A DNA stretch of 64,000 nucleotides from Flectonema sp. DT1601. Taxonomy: Eukaryota; Euglenozoa; Diplonemea; Diplonemida; Diplonemidae. The notes under the pieces are model-generated. The model worked only from the letters and a program-made list of their open reading frames with translations, had not been told where the DNA came from and made no database searches. Every line of letters begins with the position of its first letter. Within the stretch, counting starts at the first letter, position 1. The position numbers and the translations under genes are program-made. Below are positions 23,123 to 33,497 of this stretch, in pieces. The stretch covers positions 947,840-1,011,839 of the forward strand of contig OZ025819.1 of the NCBI GenBank assembly GCA_964019425.1, in the 5' to 3' direction.

Positions 23123-24133
23123 AATTAATTTTATTTTTGTAGTTAGTGGTAGCTCGCACCTTCGAAGTATTTTCGTTGCGGGTTGATTTTTTTTTTTTTT
23201 TTTTTTTGTTTGTTTTATTTCTCTCTCCTGTTGCGTGCTTTAAAAAAAAAAAAAAAAAAATGAAAAAATATAATAAATAACCACATGTGACTCTAAATAA
23301 CAGGGATTGGATAATAATATCAGTCACCTTTGTTGTTTTTTCATGTTCGTTTTTTCTAATCCCTTTTGAAATCAATTTCACTTCTTTCATCCGAAAAAAA
23401 AAAAAAAAAAAGAAAAAAATCTTTTATTGACAAAAATGTAGGAAACATCACTCATTCTATGTTTTTGTTTATTTATTTTTTTTTTTTTTTTGAGATAAAA
23501 AAAATTGTGTCCCTGACATTGAAGTATTCTTAAGTTAAAAAAGTAAACACGAACAAATTAAAAGTTAGGCCTACCTGTGGCCTACCAGATCAATATTGTG
23601 AAGTTACTCAAACGCGACAAGTATTTTGATTTGGTAACGTCATTGGTATCTATGATTCCATTCAATTATTCTAAATTCGTGAAAAAAGAAAAAATCGATT
23701 TCTTCTAACGTTTTTCTTCTTTGATACCGTATTCTTCAGCTGGGATGCTCTTTAATTTCCCCCAACCCTTTCCCCATTGTTGTTCCTTTTGAGCTTGAAA
23801 ATACGGTATCAATTTTACCCCCCTCTTTGTGTGTTGCCAGTTAACGTTTTATACCTACGTAGCCACGTCCGATGAAGGTAAATTATTTATTGAAATTTGT
23901 TTTGAATTATTTTATGGTAAATAACTTCATTTAATAGGTTGAAGACATAATGTATAAATTGCTTGGCGAGCTCCGATGGGTTTTCACTTTGGAATGATAG
24001 CAATTTCAACATAAAGTGAAGTCCCTTAGAAATTACTGATGTAGGCCTAAAGGGGACGAACGTCACGTTACTGACGCATGCCAAACATCAACTGCTGTAA
24101 ATGTTATATTCCAACAGCGAGACAAACATAAAA
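23123..24133 (+). other. Intergenic with A/T runs and a dispersed repeat
   Basis: T-runs near 23188-23207 and 23476-23492, and A-runs near 23242-23260 and 23395-23411. The segment at 23791-23824 (GAGCTTGAAAATAC) matches 3209-3245. No gene is seen. It ends with ATTCCAACAG (to 24116), an acceptor-like site. Confidence 0.5.
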
Positions 24134-25165
24134 ATGTCAACATGGAGTATGAGGAAAGTTTTAGTCTTTTCAGGGCTGCTGTTATTATCGATTGTCGGAG
24201 TAGTATTCGCAGTGAAGAAACTGACAGACACAACAGGTGACAATGAGAGGGCAGAGAAGGTTAATATTTATAACAACGCAGTAAGAGGTTGGAAAGAAGC
24301 GATAGAACCCTACGAAGGTATTGATCACGTTGTACTGACTGGTCTTCCTGATGACTTTGGTAACAACACTCTAACACTTAGAACTGATGGGGATAACATT
24401 GCTGATCAGAATAAAGATTTATTGACTTATGAAAGATTTTATTTTGAATTTGAAGGAAACCTTCCGTTTCACACAGCTAGTGGTGACTTCAGTCCTTGGG
24501 TGACTATGAGTACTGGAGCTGTTCTGAATATGAATGGAACTACGAGTGGTGTTTCAAATATTCATATCACAGAAGAGAAGACTTTCCCAGACTCAAACTG
24601 GAAGGATTGTGTCAACTACAACGATGGTTCGCTATTTCCTTCAGAAGGAGTTTGCAAAGTCTTTTTGAGATCAACTCATTTTTGTTTTATGGTCGGCAGA
24701 GATCCAACAAATCCAATGAAAATGGACGACGACGGTTGCTTTGGACCATCTCGTGGATTTGTCGAAAAAATGGCAACTCTCTCAGTCGGTCACGAGTCAT
24801 CAACACCATCATCAATTCAACTTGTTAATTGTAAAGTAAAAGTAAGGATTGTTGGTGATCCGTTCATTGCTGCTCTCGTAGCAACACACGACACCTTAGA
24901 CTTTGGAACTACTGCCCAAGAGCGTAGAGCTCTGGGATATATTATATTAGTCGCTAGTGTTGGTACCATTGTTTTGGTTTTTATTACGTTCTTGTGTGGT
25001 CTTAGTAATAAAGGCTGGTGTGTTAAGCATCCCAAATTTCCAGATTTTCATCACGAGAAGGTACCTCCTCCTCCTTCTGAGAAATCACAACCACCAGCAG
25101 CATTGGAACCTGTTGGAAGACCTTTCTCAACGATACCAGACACGGAAGTAACATCAAATCCATAA
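24134..25165 (+). CDS. Two-pass membrane protein, unknown family
   Basis: I start at ATG 24134 (MSTWSMRK), not at the in-frame ATG 24101, because an acceptor-like CCAACAG ends at 24116 between them and the context AAAATG is better; this gives 343 residues. Membrane segments lie at about 8-27 (VLVFSGLLLLSIVGVVFAVK) and 268-290 (LGYIILVASVGTIVLVFITF). The 240 residues between are hydrophilic with six cysteines and several N-glycosylation sites (NNTL, NGTT), so they should be extracellular or luminal. The C-terminal 50 residues are Pro-rich (PPPPSEKSQPP), suitable for SH3 or WW binding. No family is recognised. It is the first of three consecutive membrane glycoprotein-like genes of unknown function. 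Confidence 0.75.
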   Translation: MSTWSMRKVLVFSGLLLLSIVGVVFAVKKLTDTTGDNERAEKVNIYNNAVRGWKEAIEPYEGIDHVVLTGLPDDFGNNTLTLRTDGDNIADQNKDLLTYERFYFEFEGNLPFHTASGDFSPWVTMSTGAVLNMNGTTSGVSNIHITEEKTFPDSNWKDCVNYNDGSLFPSEGVCKVFLRSTHFCFMVGRDPTNPMKMDDDGCFGPSRGFVEKMATLSVGHESSTPSSIQLVNCKVKVRIVGDPFIAALVATHDTLDFGTTAQERRALGYIILVASVGTIVLVFITFLCGLSNKGWCVKHPKFPDFHHEKVPPPPSEKSQPPAALEPVGRPFSTIPDTEVTSNP

Positions 25166-25947
25166 TTAATTGGGTGAGTCCTGGTCAAGTCTCACTCTGT
25201 AATGGTAGGAAAGCCTCACATCATGATACCACCGTATAATCATCGAGTAGGTGGACTTATTTCCCTTTTTTAAAAAATCCTGTTTACCTGATTTTAAGTT
25301 CTCTCGGATCGGCAGCGATTTGTGTGACATATTTGAACAAGGAACGTAAAGTGTTTCCGTGAGATGTTTCCTTTTTTTTTTTGTTCTTTCGCGTCAGCCA
25401 ACATGTGCGTTCGACCGAAATACTAGTCGGAAGAAATACTTGTTGCGCTGTACGAGAGCAACGTTTTCTTTATATTTTTTCCCGTTTAGTCTCTTCAATA
25501 ATTGTTACTTTTATTAGATACGTTTTGTTACTTCTCTTCGTGTGTGGTGTCGGTCTTCTGTTAGTCACGCGACTGATTCTTCGTACGCACATTTTCCTGG
25601 TCTACTTATTGTGTGAAAGTTAGATAGTTTTGTGATCCTGTTCTCGGGGATGTGTTATTTCTTTGGTAAACAAGAGAACTAAGAAAGAAAAGGAAAGAAA
25701 AAAAGAAATAAAACAAAGAGAAGTCTTGTGTCATAGTATGATATACCATCCCAGTCATTTTGGATATCTTCTTCCTCTGTTCCCTTAGAGAAGTTGCTTA
25801 CTAACCACCTGCAATCATTGGGATGGTATGCTGCAGTGTTCGTACTCATGTTAGACTGCCTACCAATTAGTTCTTTTAATTGTTTTTTTGGAATAGTCAG
25901 AAAAAAGTGTTATTAGTTTTTTGATAACTAAAAACAGATACAAAAAA
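25166..25947 (+). other. Intergenic, no gene seen
   Basis: Mixed sequence with a purine-rich patch near 25679-25725 and a T-run near 25372. An acceptor-like AAAACAG ends at 25936, 11 nt before the next ATG. Confidence 0.5.
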
Positions 25948-26712
25948 ATGCCGACCATTTGGGTTGGAAAACGTCCCCAGCCAAGACGTCCTTGGACATG
26001 GTGGTGGGAATTACTTCATCACAGAGCATCAGTTGGATCTCTTTGTTGTTGTGGAGGGTTGGGATTGATAATTATGGCTGTCGTGGTGTTGGGTTTAAAA
26101 CGTGAAAATGACTTCAAAGGTGCTGACTGTCTAGTTTTAGAGGAATCAGCAGACGATGGGAATTGCACTGTTGAAGTATTCGTTGAAAGTTGTTCTCAAA
26201 GACGAGATATAACCCACTCAGCAACTGGTACTATTCTCCCTTGCTTGGGGACTCTCAACTTCGAAATCGATGCGAATATCAGCTGCTTCGCACCAAAAAG
26301 CTGCTTACCATCTGATCCTGTTTTCATTACGTCATCAGATCCAAATTATGAAGAAACGAATTGTAAGATTCTATCGCAGCCTTCAGGAGATGGTAATTGT
26401 AGTTTAAAAGTTCACAGCTACCACTGCAATGAGACCATTTCAATAAATGAAGAGATGGCTGGAATACCACTCTCATGTAGTACATTAAACGTGTCGATTG
26501 ATAATAACATGACCTGCTATTCAGATATTCATTGTATTAGTACTGTTGGATTCTCTAGTGATCCACACCCAGGTGATTGGGATGATCCCACACAAGCTGA
26601 TATCGTTCTCTTACTGTGTAGTCTTGGTATGATGCCTTGTCTTGCGATGGCTATCAAATTTTGTAAACAAAACTTACTCAGAGTTACGAAGTTTAGGGAA
26701 CTTCCATACTAA
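25948..26712 (+). CDS. Membrane protein with duplicated Cys-rich ectodomain
   Basis: The first ATG is at 25948 (MPTIWVG), giving 254 residues. Membrane segments lie at about 31-50 (LCCCGGLGLIIMAVVVLG) and 221-241 (VLLLCSLGMMPCLAMAI). The ectodomain between them is two copies of a roughly 60-residue unit. Unit one has DGNCTVEVFVESC, then LPCLGTLNFEIDANISC; unit two has DGNCSLKVHSYHC, then LSCSTLNVSIDNNMTC. Each has five or six cysteines in matching places, so it arose by internal duplication. N-glycosylation sites recur (NCT, NIS, NCS, NVS, NMT). The N-terminal tail is Trp/Pro/Arg-rich. No family is recognised. Confidence 0.75.
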   Translation: MPTIWVGKRPQPRRPWTWWWELLHHRASVGSLCCCGGLGLIIMAVVVLGLKRENDFKGADCLVLEESADDGNCTVEVFVESCSQRRDITHSATGTILPCLGTLNFEIDANISCFAPKSCLPSDPVFITSSDPNYEETNCKILSQPSGDGNCSLKVHSYHCNETISINEEMAGIPLSCSTLNVSIDNNMTCYSDIHCISTVGFSSDPHPGDWDDPTQADIVLLLCSLGMMPCLAMAIKFCKQNLLRVTKFRELPY

Positions 26713-27103
26713 GTCTCTGATGGTTGGTTTTGTGTTCTTTTATCTCAATCAGGTCTCCTTTAAGGAGTATTAGCAAAGCAAGTGTTTGTCTTTTCCAAGA
26801 CAGCATTCTTAGTGTTCTTTATAACAGCTGATTAGACTGCTGGAACACATCCCCTTGTAATAATAGGGTAGTTTATATCGAGTAACCTTAGTTTTCGTGT
26901 GCAAACATAGTAACGTAGTCTTGCACTGTCTAGGAAGGTTTCTGTTGTGGTTTGTTTTGTTATTTTGTTCTGTTTGTTGGTAGTCGATGAGATCGTTTAT
27001 TACAATCAGCTGCTTAACAGAAGCTAAACCAACATGCGTGTGACCCACTTCGAATCCTGTGGCAGTAAATGAATACAATTATCAAACAGTTGACTACTTC
27101 AAT
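26713..27103 (+). other. Intergenic, no gene seen
   Basis: No ORF or RNA gene is supported. An acceptor-like TTAACAG ends at 27020. Confidence 0.4.
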
Positions 27104-27955
27104 ATGGATCAACCGAGTGATGATATCGAAATGAGTGTCAACAAGGAAACGAGTTTTGGTTTAGTTGAATCGCATCCTCAGAAGAGTGGAATAGGGAGGA
27201 CGGGTAAGATTAAAATATCAATAGCGGCAGTCACAGTTATTGTCCTTTCTGTCATAGTGTTGGTGGTGGTGGTAGTCATCCCGAGTACTAACTCAGGTTC
27301 AGATGATAAAGAAACGACGTCTTCACCGACTGTCGTCATAACTAATGTGACAACTGTTCCTGTTGTACCACCACCGCCACTAAATAATAATACTGCGGCA
27401 CCAGCTGTTACATTACAACCTGTTCAAGAAACTGATGTTCCAGTCATTCAGTCACTCCGCGTCTTTACACCAACTTGCGGTCCTTTCTTCGTTGCAGCAG
27501 CTTCTTCTGGTGTGATGAATATCAGTTACGAGTTGGGAACTTCTTCACCCAACAATTCCTCAGCGATTAGAATAACAGCGAGTAGTACTTCGCAAGGATA
27601 TGCTGCTGTTGGATTTCGAAGTATTGAAAACTCCTCAACTGGTCACATGTTTGGAATCGACGTCGTCGCTTTTGATCGACGAGGAGGTGTTCAGAATATG
27701 AACATCACAACTCAGACGGGACCACCTGCTGCTGCTCCAAAGCCTTCGATGATCGTTCAAGACCGACTTGTGATTGGAGATCTCATTTTCGTTCGTTTCT
27801 TCCGAGATCTTGAATCAAACGATTCCTACAATATGAACCTATCGAAGGGAATGGATCTAAACATCGCTTACTCTCTTGGTGTTGGTGAAGTTGGAGTAGA
27901 TTGGCAGCACCACATCTTTGCTGGATCGCATAACATTTCACTTCGGAACTGCTGA
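27104..27955 (+). CDS. Type II membrane protein with DOMON-like domain
   Basis: The first in-frame ATG is at 27104 (MDQPSDDIEM); upstream the frame continues only from a GTG. The protein has 283 residues: a short cytosolic tail, one membrane segment at about 36-58 (IAAVTVIVLSVIVLVVVVVIP), a Pro/Thr/Val-rich stalk with N-glycosylation sites (65-110), and a beta-rich domain at 125-280. That domain has YAAVGFRS, GIDVVAFD, RLVIGDLIFVRFFRDLES and WQHHIFAG, a layout like DOMON domains, which bind heme or sugar (GYVAVGF followed by D-hydrophobic-V is characteristic). It would be displayed outside the cell. The DOMON call is by pattern only. Confidence 0.7.
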   Translation: MDQPSDDIEMSVNKETSFGLVESHPQKSGIGRTGKIKISIAAVTVIVLSVIVLVVVVVIPSTNSGSDDKETTSSPTVVITNVTTVPVVPPPPLNNNTAAPAVTLQPVQETDVPVIQSLRVFTPTCGPFFVAAASSGVMNISYELGTSSPNNSSAIRITASSTSQGYAAVGFRSIENSSTGHMFGIDVVAFDRRGGVQNMNITTQTGPPAAAPKPSMIVQDRLVIGDLIFVRFFRDLESNDSYNMNLSKGMDLNIAYSLGVGEVGVDWQHHIFAGSHNISLRNC

Positions 27956-28408
27956 ACACAAGGTAATGAACAGTGAGATAACTACTACAATTGAAATATG
28001 AAATGTGAAGTAGTTCATCTCATCAGAAATCACACTTTGCGATAGACGAGTTGGTTCTGAACCCGTTCGAAGAATCGTTTTAAATGTGGTCTCCAATTTG
28101 ATAGCATCCGACCCTGTCGAGTAATGAGGAGGAGGTGATTAGTTGTTGGTTGTGTCTTATCCTGAAAAAATATAAAAAAACAGGAAAGTGTTTGTATCCT
28201 TTGACCCTTTAATACCACAAAGGTTAACCTAATTTAAATTTGTTGCTGTTGTTGTAATCTTTGAGGCTGTTGGAGACCTTCTGACCTCCCATCTGCTTCA
28301 GAAACAATTCTAACCTGACTTTCTCTCTGATATTGATGTTGGTGAAATTCTAATTTTTATCAACTGACTTTCTTCTTCTTCAGTAATACAACAGGAGATG
28401 TGAGTGCG
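27956..28408 (+). other. Intergenic; minimal ATG-TGA before PIGB
   Basis: No gene is seen. CTTCTTCTTCAG ends at 28383, a strong acceptor. Between it and the PIGB ATG lies an out-of-frame ATG immediately followed by TGA (28398-28403), which could damp initiation of PIGB if it is in the mRNA. Confidence 0.45.
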
Positions 28409-30109
28409 ATGTGCTACCCGTTATCAATGTGGAAGATGTTGTTGGTTGTTAGAGTACTTACTGCTTGTCTGATATCAACGTCGGGACCACCTGATGAGTA
28501 TTGGCAAGGACCAGAAGTAGCATATCACATGATTTATGGAAAAGGTGAATTAACTTGGGAATGGAATGCCGGGATTAGAGGATACTTACACCCCACAATG
28601 TACGCAGTGTTGTTTGAAGGGTTTCGGTTAGTGGGAATGGACAGCAGAGGTGCGATTCTCTACAGTCCGAAACTATTACACGGAGTCTTAACTTTTATTG
28701 GAGACATCTACACCGTGAAATTATCAGAGAAATGGTATCCTGACAACAGCACAGTTCATAAACTAACGTTAGTATTTTGTGTTATAAATTGGTTCATATC
28801 ATACTGCACTACCAGAACTCTTAGCAACAGTATTGAGGCTGTCGTTACGGTGGTGGCGCTGACGTATTTTGACGAGTCTTCGAGGAAACAAATTCACAAA
28901 GATGCCCTCTTTAGGTATTCAGTGTTCTTAATGTTTGCTGGTCTCTGTTGTGCGATAAGACCCACAGCAGCAGTATTGTGGTTACCTTGTGTTTGCATTG
29001 CTATTGTCAACAAGCCATTGTACATCATTCCGACAACTGTTTGTGCTGTGTTTTGGTTAACAGAAACTACTTGCATTGACTTCTTGGTTTCTGGAGAGTG
29101 GGGTGTGTCTCAACTTCGATTTTTAGAATTTAATTTTATTGAGGGAAAATCAGCAGTTTTTGGAACTCATCCGTGGCACTGGTACTTCACTCAAGGGTTC
29201 CCTGCAATGATGGGCACAATGACCCCGTTTTTTATTATTGTTTTGATTGAAGAAAAGATTCGAAATTTTGGAACTTATTTAGTAATTTGGGGACTCTTCG
29301 TTTACTCTTTAATTGGACACAAAGAATTTCGCTTTGTACTACCTCTTCTCAATCTTGCAATGCCCGGTATTGCAGCTGGGTATGAAAGCCTTTGTAGACG
29401 ACTTGGCAAACAACTTTATAACAAATGGTTTTATATTATTGTTTTGGTACCTAATTTAATTGCTGGAGTTTATTTCTGTTTTATTCATCAAAGAGGAGCA
29501 TTGATTGCCGTCATCGATCTGTCTTATGAGATGGAGACGTATGAAGAGAGAATTAATGCATTCGAAGTTAAAGATGTACTTCGTGTTGATTCTCTATTGC
29601 CTTGTTATCAGACTCCAGGACTGTCGTACGTTCACAGTACGAAGATAACGCATATCACGCAGTGGAATTGCACTCCAATATTTTCATTGTCTGGTTCTCT
29701 TCAACCAACAGAACATTCACTGTTCAGAGAACACCCCGTTGAGTTAACTGAGTGGACGTATGGAAGACTCTCGAGGCCTAATTCTACGACTCTCCTCAAA
29801 ACATTTTCTCTAATCGTTCCTCAGCCTCGTCGGATGCCACAATTCTTTCTAATTTACTCGCATCACGAGAACCTGTTTAGTGAATTCTTTAAGAGGGGGG
29901 AGTATGTGTTTTTTTTGTTTTTTCTGGTCGTGTCTGTACTGAAATATAATTAAGAGAACAAACAAACAAACAGCTACTACGAGTACAAGAGATATCTTCA
30001 TACCTTCACACCATTCGAAGAAGGAACATCCACACATGTGTTGGTTTACAAAAGGAATACCACACTCCTCGCTGAAAAGACAAAAATGGGAATCTCATTT
30101 ATTCAGTAA
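28409..30109 (+). CDS. PIGB: GPI mannosyltransferase 3 (PIG-B), 2 exons
   Basis: Exons are 28409-29901 and 29974-30109; the 72-nt intron has donor GTATGT and acceptor AACAG. Joined, they give 542 residues. It is a glycosyltransferase of family GT22 with many membrane segments. Diagnostic motifs are PPDEYWQGPEVAYHM near the N-terminus (with the first luminal loop Asp-Glu), LTWEWNAGIRGYLHP, YCTTRTLSNSIEAV, IRPTAAVLWLP, GTHPWHWYFTQGFP and HKEFRF. The second exon supplies the PIGB-type end (YYEYKRYLHTFTP, then HVLVYKR), which confirms the splice. PIGB adds the third mannose, alpha-1,2-linked, to GPI precursors in the ER using dolichol-P-mannose. ALG12 and PIGZ are relatives but lack this C-terminal part. 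First ATG 28409 is chosen, as the frame upstream starts only with GTG. Confidence 0.93.
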
Positions 30110-30446
30110 AGTAGTTATCTAAGCTGAGGTAAGTAGCTGGACAGGAATGAGGAATCTCTTTTGGATTGTTTGGTCCAGATTTCAAAAGAAAACTTCCGCA
30201 TAAAATAATAACTACATCATTCCATATGATTAATTCCGATTCGCATTCGCAACGGTGGGTGACCCAACCTGCCGGAGGTGAATGCTATCCCGTTAATGAA
30301 TATTCTTTATGTTGTTTGGAATAAAGAGATGAACACATAAAATATATTTTATTTCTCTCAAAACAGTATCAGATGTCAGACAATCTCAATATTTTATAAA
30401 ACAACAACAACAACAATAACCTCATCACTCACTCAGATATGACAAT
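30110..30446 (+). other. Intergenic, no gene seen
   Basis: No ORF or RNA gene. It includes a CAA repeat near 30403-30416 and an acceptor-like CACTCAG ending at 30436. Confidence 0.4.
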
Positions 30447-31031
30447 ATGGACAAAGTAGAGACGACAGTCGTCCTGTTGAGTCAGACCGAAGGAAGAGAT
30501 TTGATACTGAAAGCAATCCAGAACTCTGCATCACTTTTAAGTTTAAAAGGAAACCCAGAAGATGCTTTGATATACAAAAGTGTTGTACCTGCAACATTAG
30601 ATGCGAGGAGGATGTTATGGTTAGGTAAAGGAGGAGTTATGATATATCGACTACATCAGACCTTAAAGTATCCCTCAAATTGGATTCGAACCTTCGTTCT
30701 CGGTCAACTTTCATTTTTCGCTGCCTACTTCTTTCTGGACAACATCCGACTTCTTGCGAAGTTTAAATTAATTTCTATCAGAGAGCGCACCGTCAGTAAA
30801 ATCCACAAAGTCCAATGCAAACTTCTCCAATTGGGTTATCTCTCTGTTCTACTTGCGGAACTAAATCGATACTCTCGTAGTGAAACTACTCGTCTTTCTG
30901 TGTTAAAAGCAATCGTCGATGTAATTCAGGGAGTGACAACGTCTTGGAAAGTCTCTACCTGCGGACTTACTAGCAGTGTTATTGGATTGATATTGACGAG
31001 TAAGAAATTGAGTAACGGATCGCATAAATAA
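30447..31031 (+). CDS. PEX11: Peroxisomal membrane protein PEX11
   Basis: The protein has 194 residues, a little short for PEX11 (220-260). The N-terminal part matches the family: GRDLILKAIQNSASLL, a helix with LDARRMLWLGKGG, an amphipathic region near 60-85, then FFAAYFFLDNIRLLAKF at about 90-107, the most recognisable PEX11 motif. A C-terminal membrane segment (STCGLTSSVIGLILTS) is followed by a short basic tail. PEX11 elongates and divides peroxisomes (or glycosomes) by bending their membrane through an amphipathic helix. Intronless. ATG 30447 is the in-frame start; another ATG at 30439 is out of frame. Confidence 0.9.
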   Translation: MDKVETTVVLLSQTEGRDLILKAIQNSASLLSLKGNPEDALIYKSVVPATLDARRMLWLGKGGVMIYRLHQTLKYPSNWIRTFVLGQLSFFAAYFFLDNIRLLAKFKLISIRERTVSKIHKVQCKLLQLGYLSVLLAELNRYSRSETTRLSVLKAIVDVIQGVTTSWKVSTCGLTSSVIGLILTSKKLSNGSHK

Positions 31032-31642
31032 TTTAGTTCTTCTGAAAGATGTACACTTTTGGCAGTGATCGTTTTTTATTATCTTTTTTTTTTTTTTTGC
31101 ACCAAAAAACATGCAGCACAGAGAGTGCTGGCAACACATTCTGTTAATAAGCTGACTTTACAAACAATAAAATAGTTTTTTTTTTTTTTATAGTCATCTT
31201 TACTGACAGTCACTACACTGGGAGGTGCAATTCAGAGATTGGAGGATGGCAACGCTTGTCCGCCGCGTTGGTTTGTCTCCGTCGTTGGATGCCTCTCAAA
31301 GCAAGAAGATTTTTTTTTTTGTTGTTGTTTTTCGTAGATCGTTTTGCTTTTCCTTTTCTTTCAACGTCTCTACATCATAATACTGATGTATTTCATCAGG
31401 TCTCAACCTGCCCCGTTTCAGTGACGAGTGGCAAAGGTTAATCGACCTGTTCACTGATCACTGCTGCGTTCAATTAAATAACAACATCGCTACCTTTGTT
31501 GATAAAGAAAAAAAAAAAAAAAAAAACATGCGGTTGCTGACCAGACAGCTCCCGAACAATAATACAGTCGTTTTCCGTAAATTAATTTATCGTAATGAAA
31601 ATGATATAATTAATCTTTCTCTCATCCCCAAATAGGAATAAT
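31032..31642 (+). other. Intergenic with homopolymer runs
   Basis: T-runs near 31084-31098, 31177-31190 and 31310-31320; an A-run near 31507-31526. No gene. CCCCAAATAG ends at 31635, 7 nt before the next ATG. Confidence 0.45.
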
Positions 31643-32056
31643 ATGCAAACTCTTCCAGTCGAAGAAGCAAAGACAGAGCTGAAACGATTCTACGACGAGT
31701 ATGATGGAAAAGTAAATATTTTAATTGCAATCGATCACGTTAATAATTCAGAGATTCATGGCTCTGCGATAAATGTAAAAGAATGGGTGATGCAATCTAT
31801 CTTGACCAGTTGTTTTGAAGCAGGTGAGGAAGCAGATCCTGAGAAGTTGAGAAGTGTGATTTCAACAACGACGTATGCTTTCGGAGATAAACTTCCTCTT
31901 CTGGTTGTTGGGACTAAGGAACATATTTTAGTCGCGAGGAGACTTATGAAACAATTCTCACATTTAGAGAAAGGGATGAGATCAAATATCAGAACGTTGA
32001 TCATTCAGGAACCAGAGCTTTCGTATTTCTCACCTCTTCCGTCGTGTCTTCAGTGA
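31643..32056 (+). CDS. Small soluble protein, unknown
   Basis: The product has 137 residues with balanced composition, alternating predicted strands and helices (KVNILIAIDHV, then EWVMQSILTSCFEAG, LPLLVVGTKEHILVARRLM, and NIRTLIIQEPE). It has no signal peptide or membrane segment. It looks like a small alpha/beta domain, but I do not recognise the family. The gene is supported by an intact frame, a good start context and an acceptor-like ATAG 7 nt upstream, in line with the same-strand array. Confidence 0.6.
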   Translation: MQTLPVEEAKTELKRFYDEYDGKVNILIAIDHVNNSEIHGSAINVKEWVMQSILTSCFEAGEEADPEKLRSVISTTTYAFGDKLPLLVVGTKEHILVARRLMKQFSHLEKGMRSNIRTLIIQEPELSYFSPLPSCLQ

Positions 32057-32336
32057 GAAGTTCTCACCAGACTCAGACTCGGTTAGGAAAAGACAGAATT
32101 GCAAAAGTGTTTCATTTCTGATCCTCAGCTTCCGTTTGTTTTACACGGCAGGCAATCCACATTTAGGAAAACAAGAGTTTTGTCTGACTGGTTAATATAA
32201 TCTTTTTTAGTTTATTACAGAAATCACGGAATAAATAAATAAAAAAACTACCCCTCCTCTAACAGTCAACCGCGTGCAACGATCATCTCTACTTATTAAA
32301 CAGTTTTCCTATTTTTTGGAAATCATCAGCAGGAAT

Positions 32337-33212
32337 ATGTCAGTCGAAGACTACTATCCTTTGGAGTATAATTTCCATTTCATAAATCCAGCTCCTCCGG
32401 AAAAACAGTTGTGGGAGATGCCTTATGAAAATAGAAGGCGATTGGCTAAGGATCCGAGTATTCAAAAACAGCTTCAAGACGATGAGCAATTCGAAGGAAT
32501 GAATATTGAATTCATCTGGAAAAGGTTGAAAGAACACACCACTGACAATAGAGAAATGACTCACTCTGACTTTGGGCAATTCCTAAAAGTAAATCAATTG
32601 ACGTCAGAACATTTAATTAAAAAACTAACGAAGATATTCGACAAAGACAACACTGGTACAATAAATTCTATTCTCCTCTGTCGTTATCTTCACATCATAA
32701 TAAATGACCCAAGTGAAGAACTATTTTGTGTGACTGCTTACGATTGCTATGACAGGTCGCCGATAGAAGAAGAGATTCCTTCCAATTATTTCACAAATGT
32801 TCTTAAATTGCAGGACCCGCTCAGCCAACCTAACAAAAAAGGAAAGAAAAAACAGTCGGATTCTGCAATTGAAAAACAAGGTGACGTAACATTTCTAATG
32901 CAGGAAGCATCTAGAAAGTGTTTAAAAGTTTATCCGAGAGCTGATCCGACTTCTGTTTCTCTCTCAGATTTCAAACGCTGGTGGCAAAAAGACTCGGAGC
33001 TTGTTGCTTCCTTCACTCGAACCATATTCGAAGTTGTGGCAGCCGTGTACTACACGAAGGACCTTCCAAAGCTACCGAATTCATTCTTTAAATCTCTGCA
33101 GCCTGTTGGTGAGCAACCATTCTGTGATGCTGACTGGTGGCTGTTGAGAGAATATGAAAAGAAGGGAGCGAACCCTGTCGCTGAAGGAAAACCAAAGCGG
33201 AAGAAGAAGTGA
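32337..33212 (+). CDS. EF-hand-like protein
   Basis: The first ATG after the acceptor-like CATCAG/CAGCAG is 32337 (MSVEDYYP), giving 291 residues; the frame upstream begins only with GTG. Residues 95-125 contain an EF-hand-like loop, FDKDNTGTINSILLCRYL, with Asp, Asp, Thr and Asn in calcium-binding places. Only one canonical loop is clear; the flanking LTSEHLIKKLTKI helix fits the E helix. The second half is Lys-rich at 180-190 (KKGKKKQ) and again at the C-terminus (KPKRKKK), with Trp-rich patches (FKRWWQK, DADWWLL). It has no membrane segment. It could be a calcium-responsive cytosolic or axonemal protein; no specific family is recognised. Confidence 0.7.
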   Translation: MSVEDYYPLEYNFHFINPAPPEKQLWEMPYENRRRLAKDPSIQKQLQDDEQFEGMNIEFIWKRLKEHTTDNREMTHSDFGQFLKVNQLTSEHLIKKLTKIFDKDNTGTINSILLCRYLHIIINDPSEELFCVTAYDCYDRSPIEEEIPSNYFTNVLKLQDPLSQPNKKGKKKQSDSAIEKQGDVTFLMQEASRKCLKVYPRADPTSVSLSDFKRWWQKDSELVASFTRTIFEVVAAVYYTKDLPKLPNSFFKSLQPVGEQPFCDADWWLLREYEKKGANPVAEGKPKRKKK

Positions 33213-33497
33213 TGTGTTTGTTGATAACCCGACTTGGTATCAACTTCCAGAGAGAGTTTACCTGACGAATGTTCATAAGTTCCTTTTTTCGTTACTTTTC
33301 GTGTTATTAAATTCAAATTAATAAATCTATTTGAAAAAAATTAGTTTTTAGTTCAATTTCGCTGTCGGTCTGTTTCCACATTCTACTCACAAAGCGATAC
33401 TCTTCATTGTTGAGAAATTGGACGACTGTTTTTTAATATTAACTTCCCCCACGTCAGGTTTGGATTAAAAATGGGATCAGTCCCTAGACCCAGGGGT

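Noticed and set aside
24101-24133. Start of the two-pass membrane protein at ATG 24101
   Set aside because: An acceptor-like site ending 24116 and better context favour ATG 24134; the extra 11 residues are not signal-like. Not excluded.
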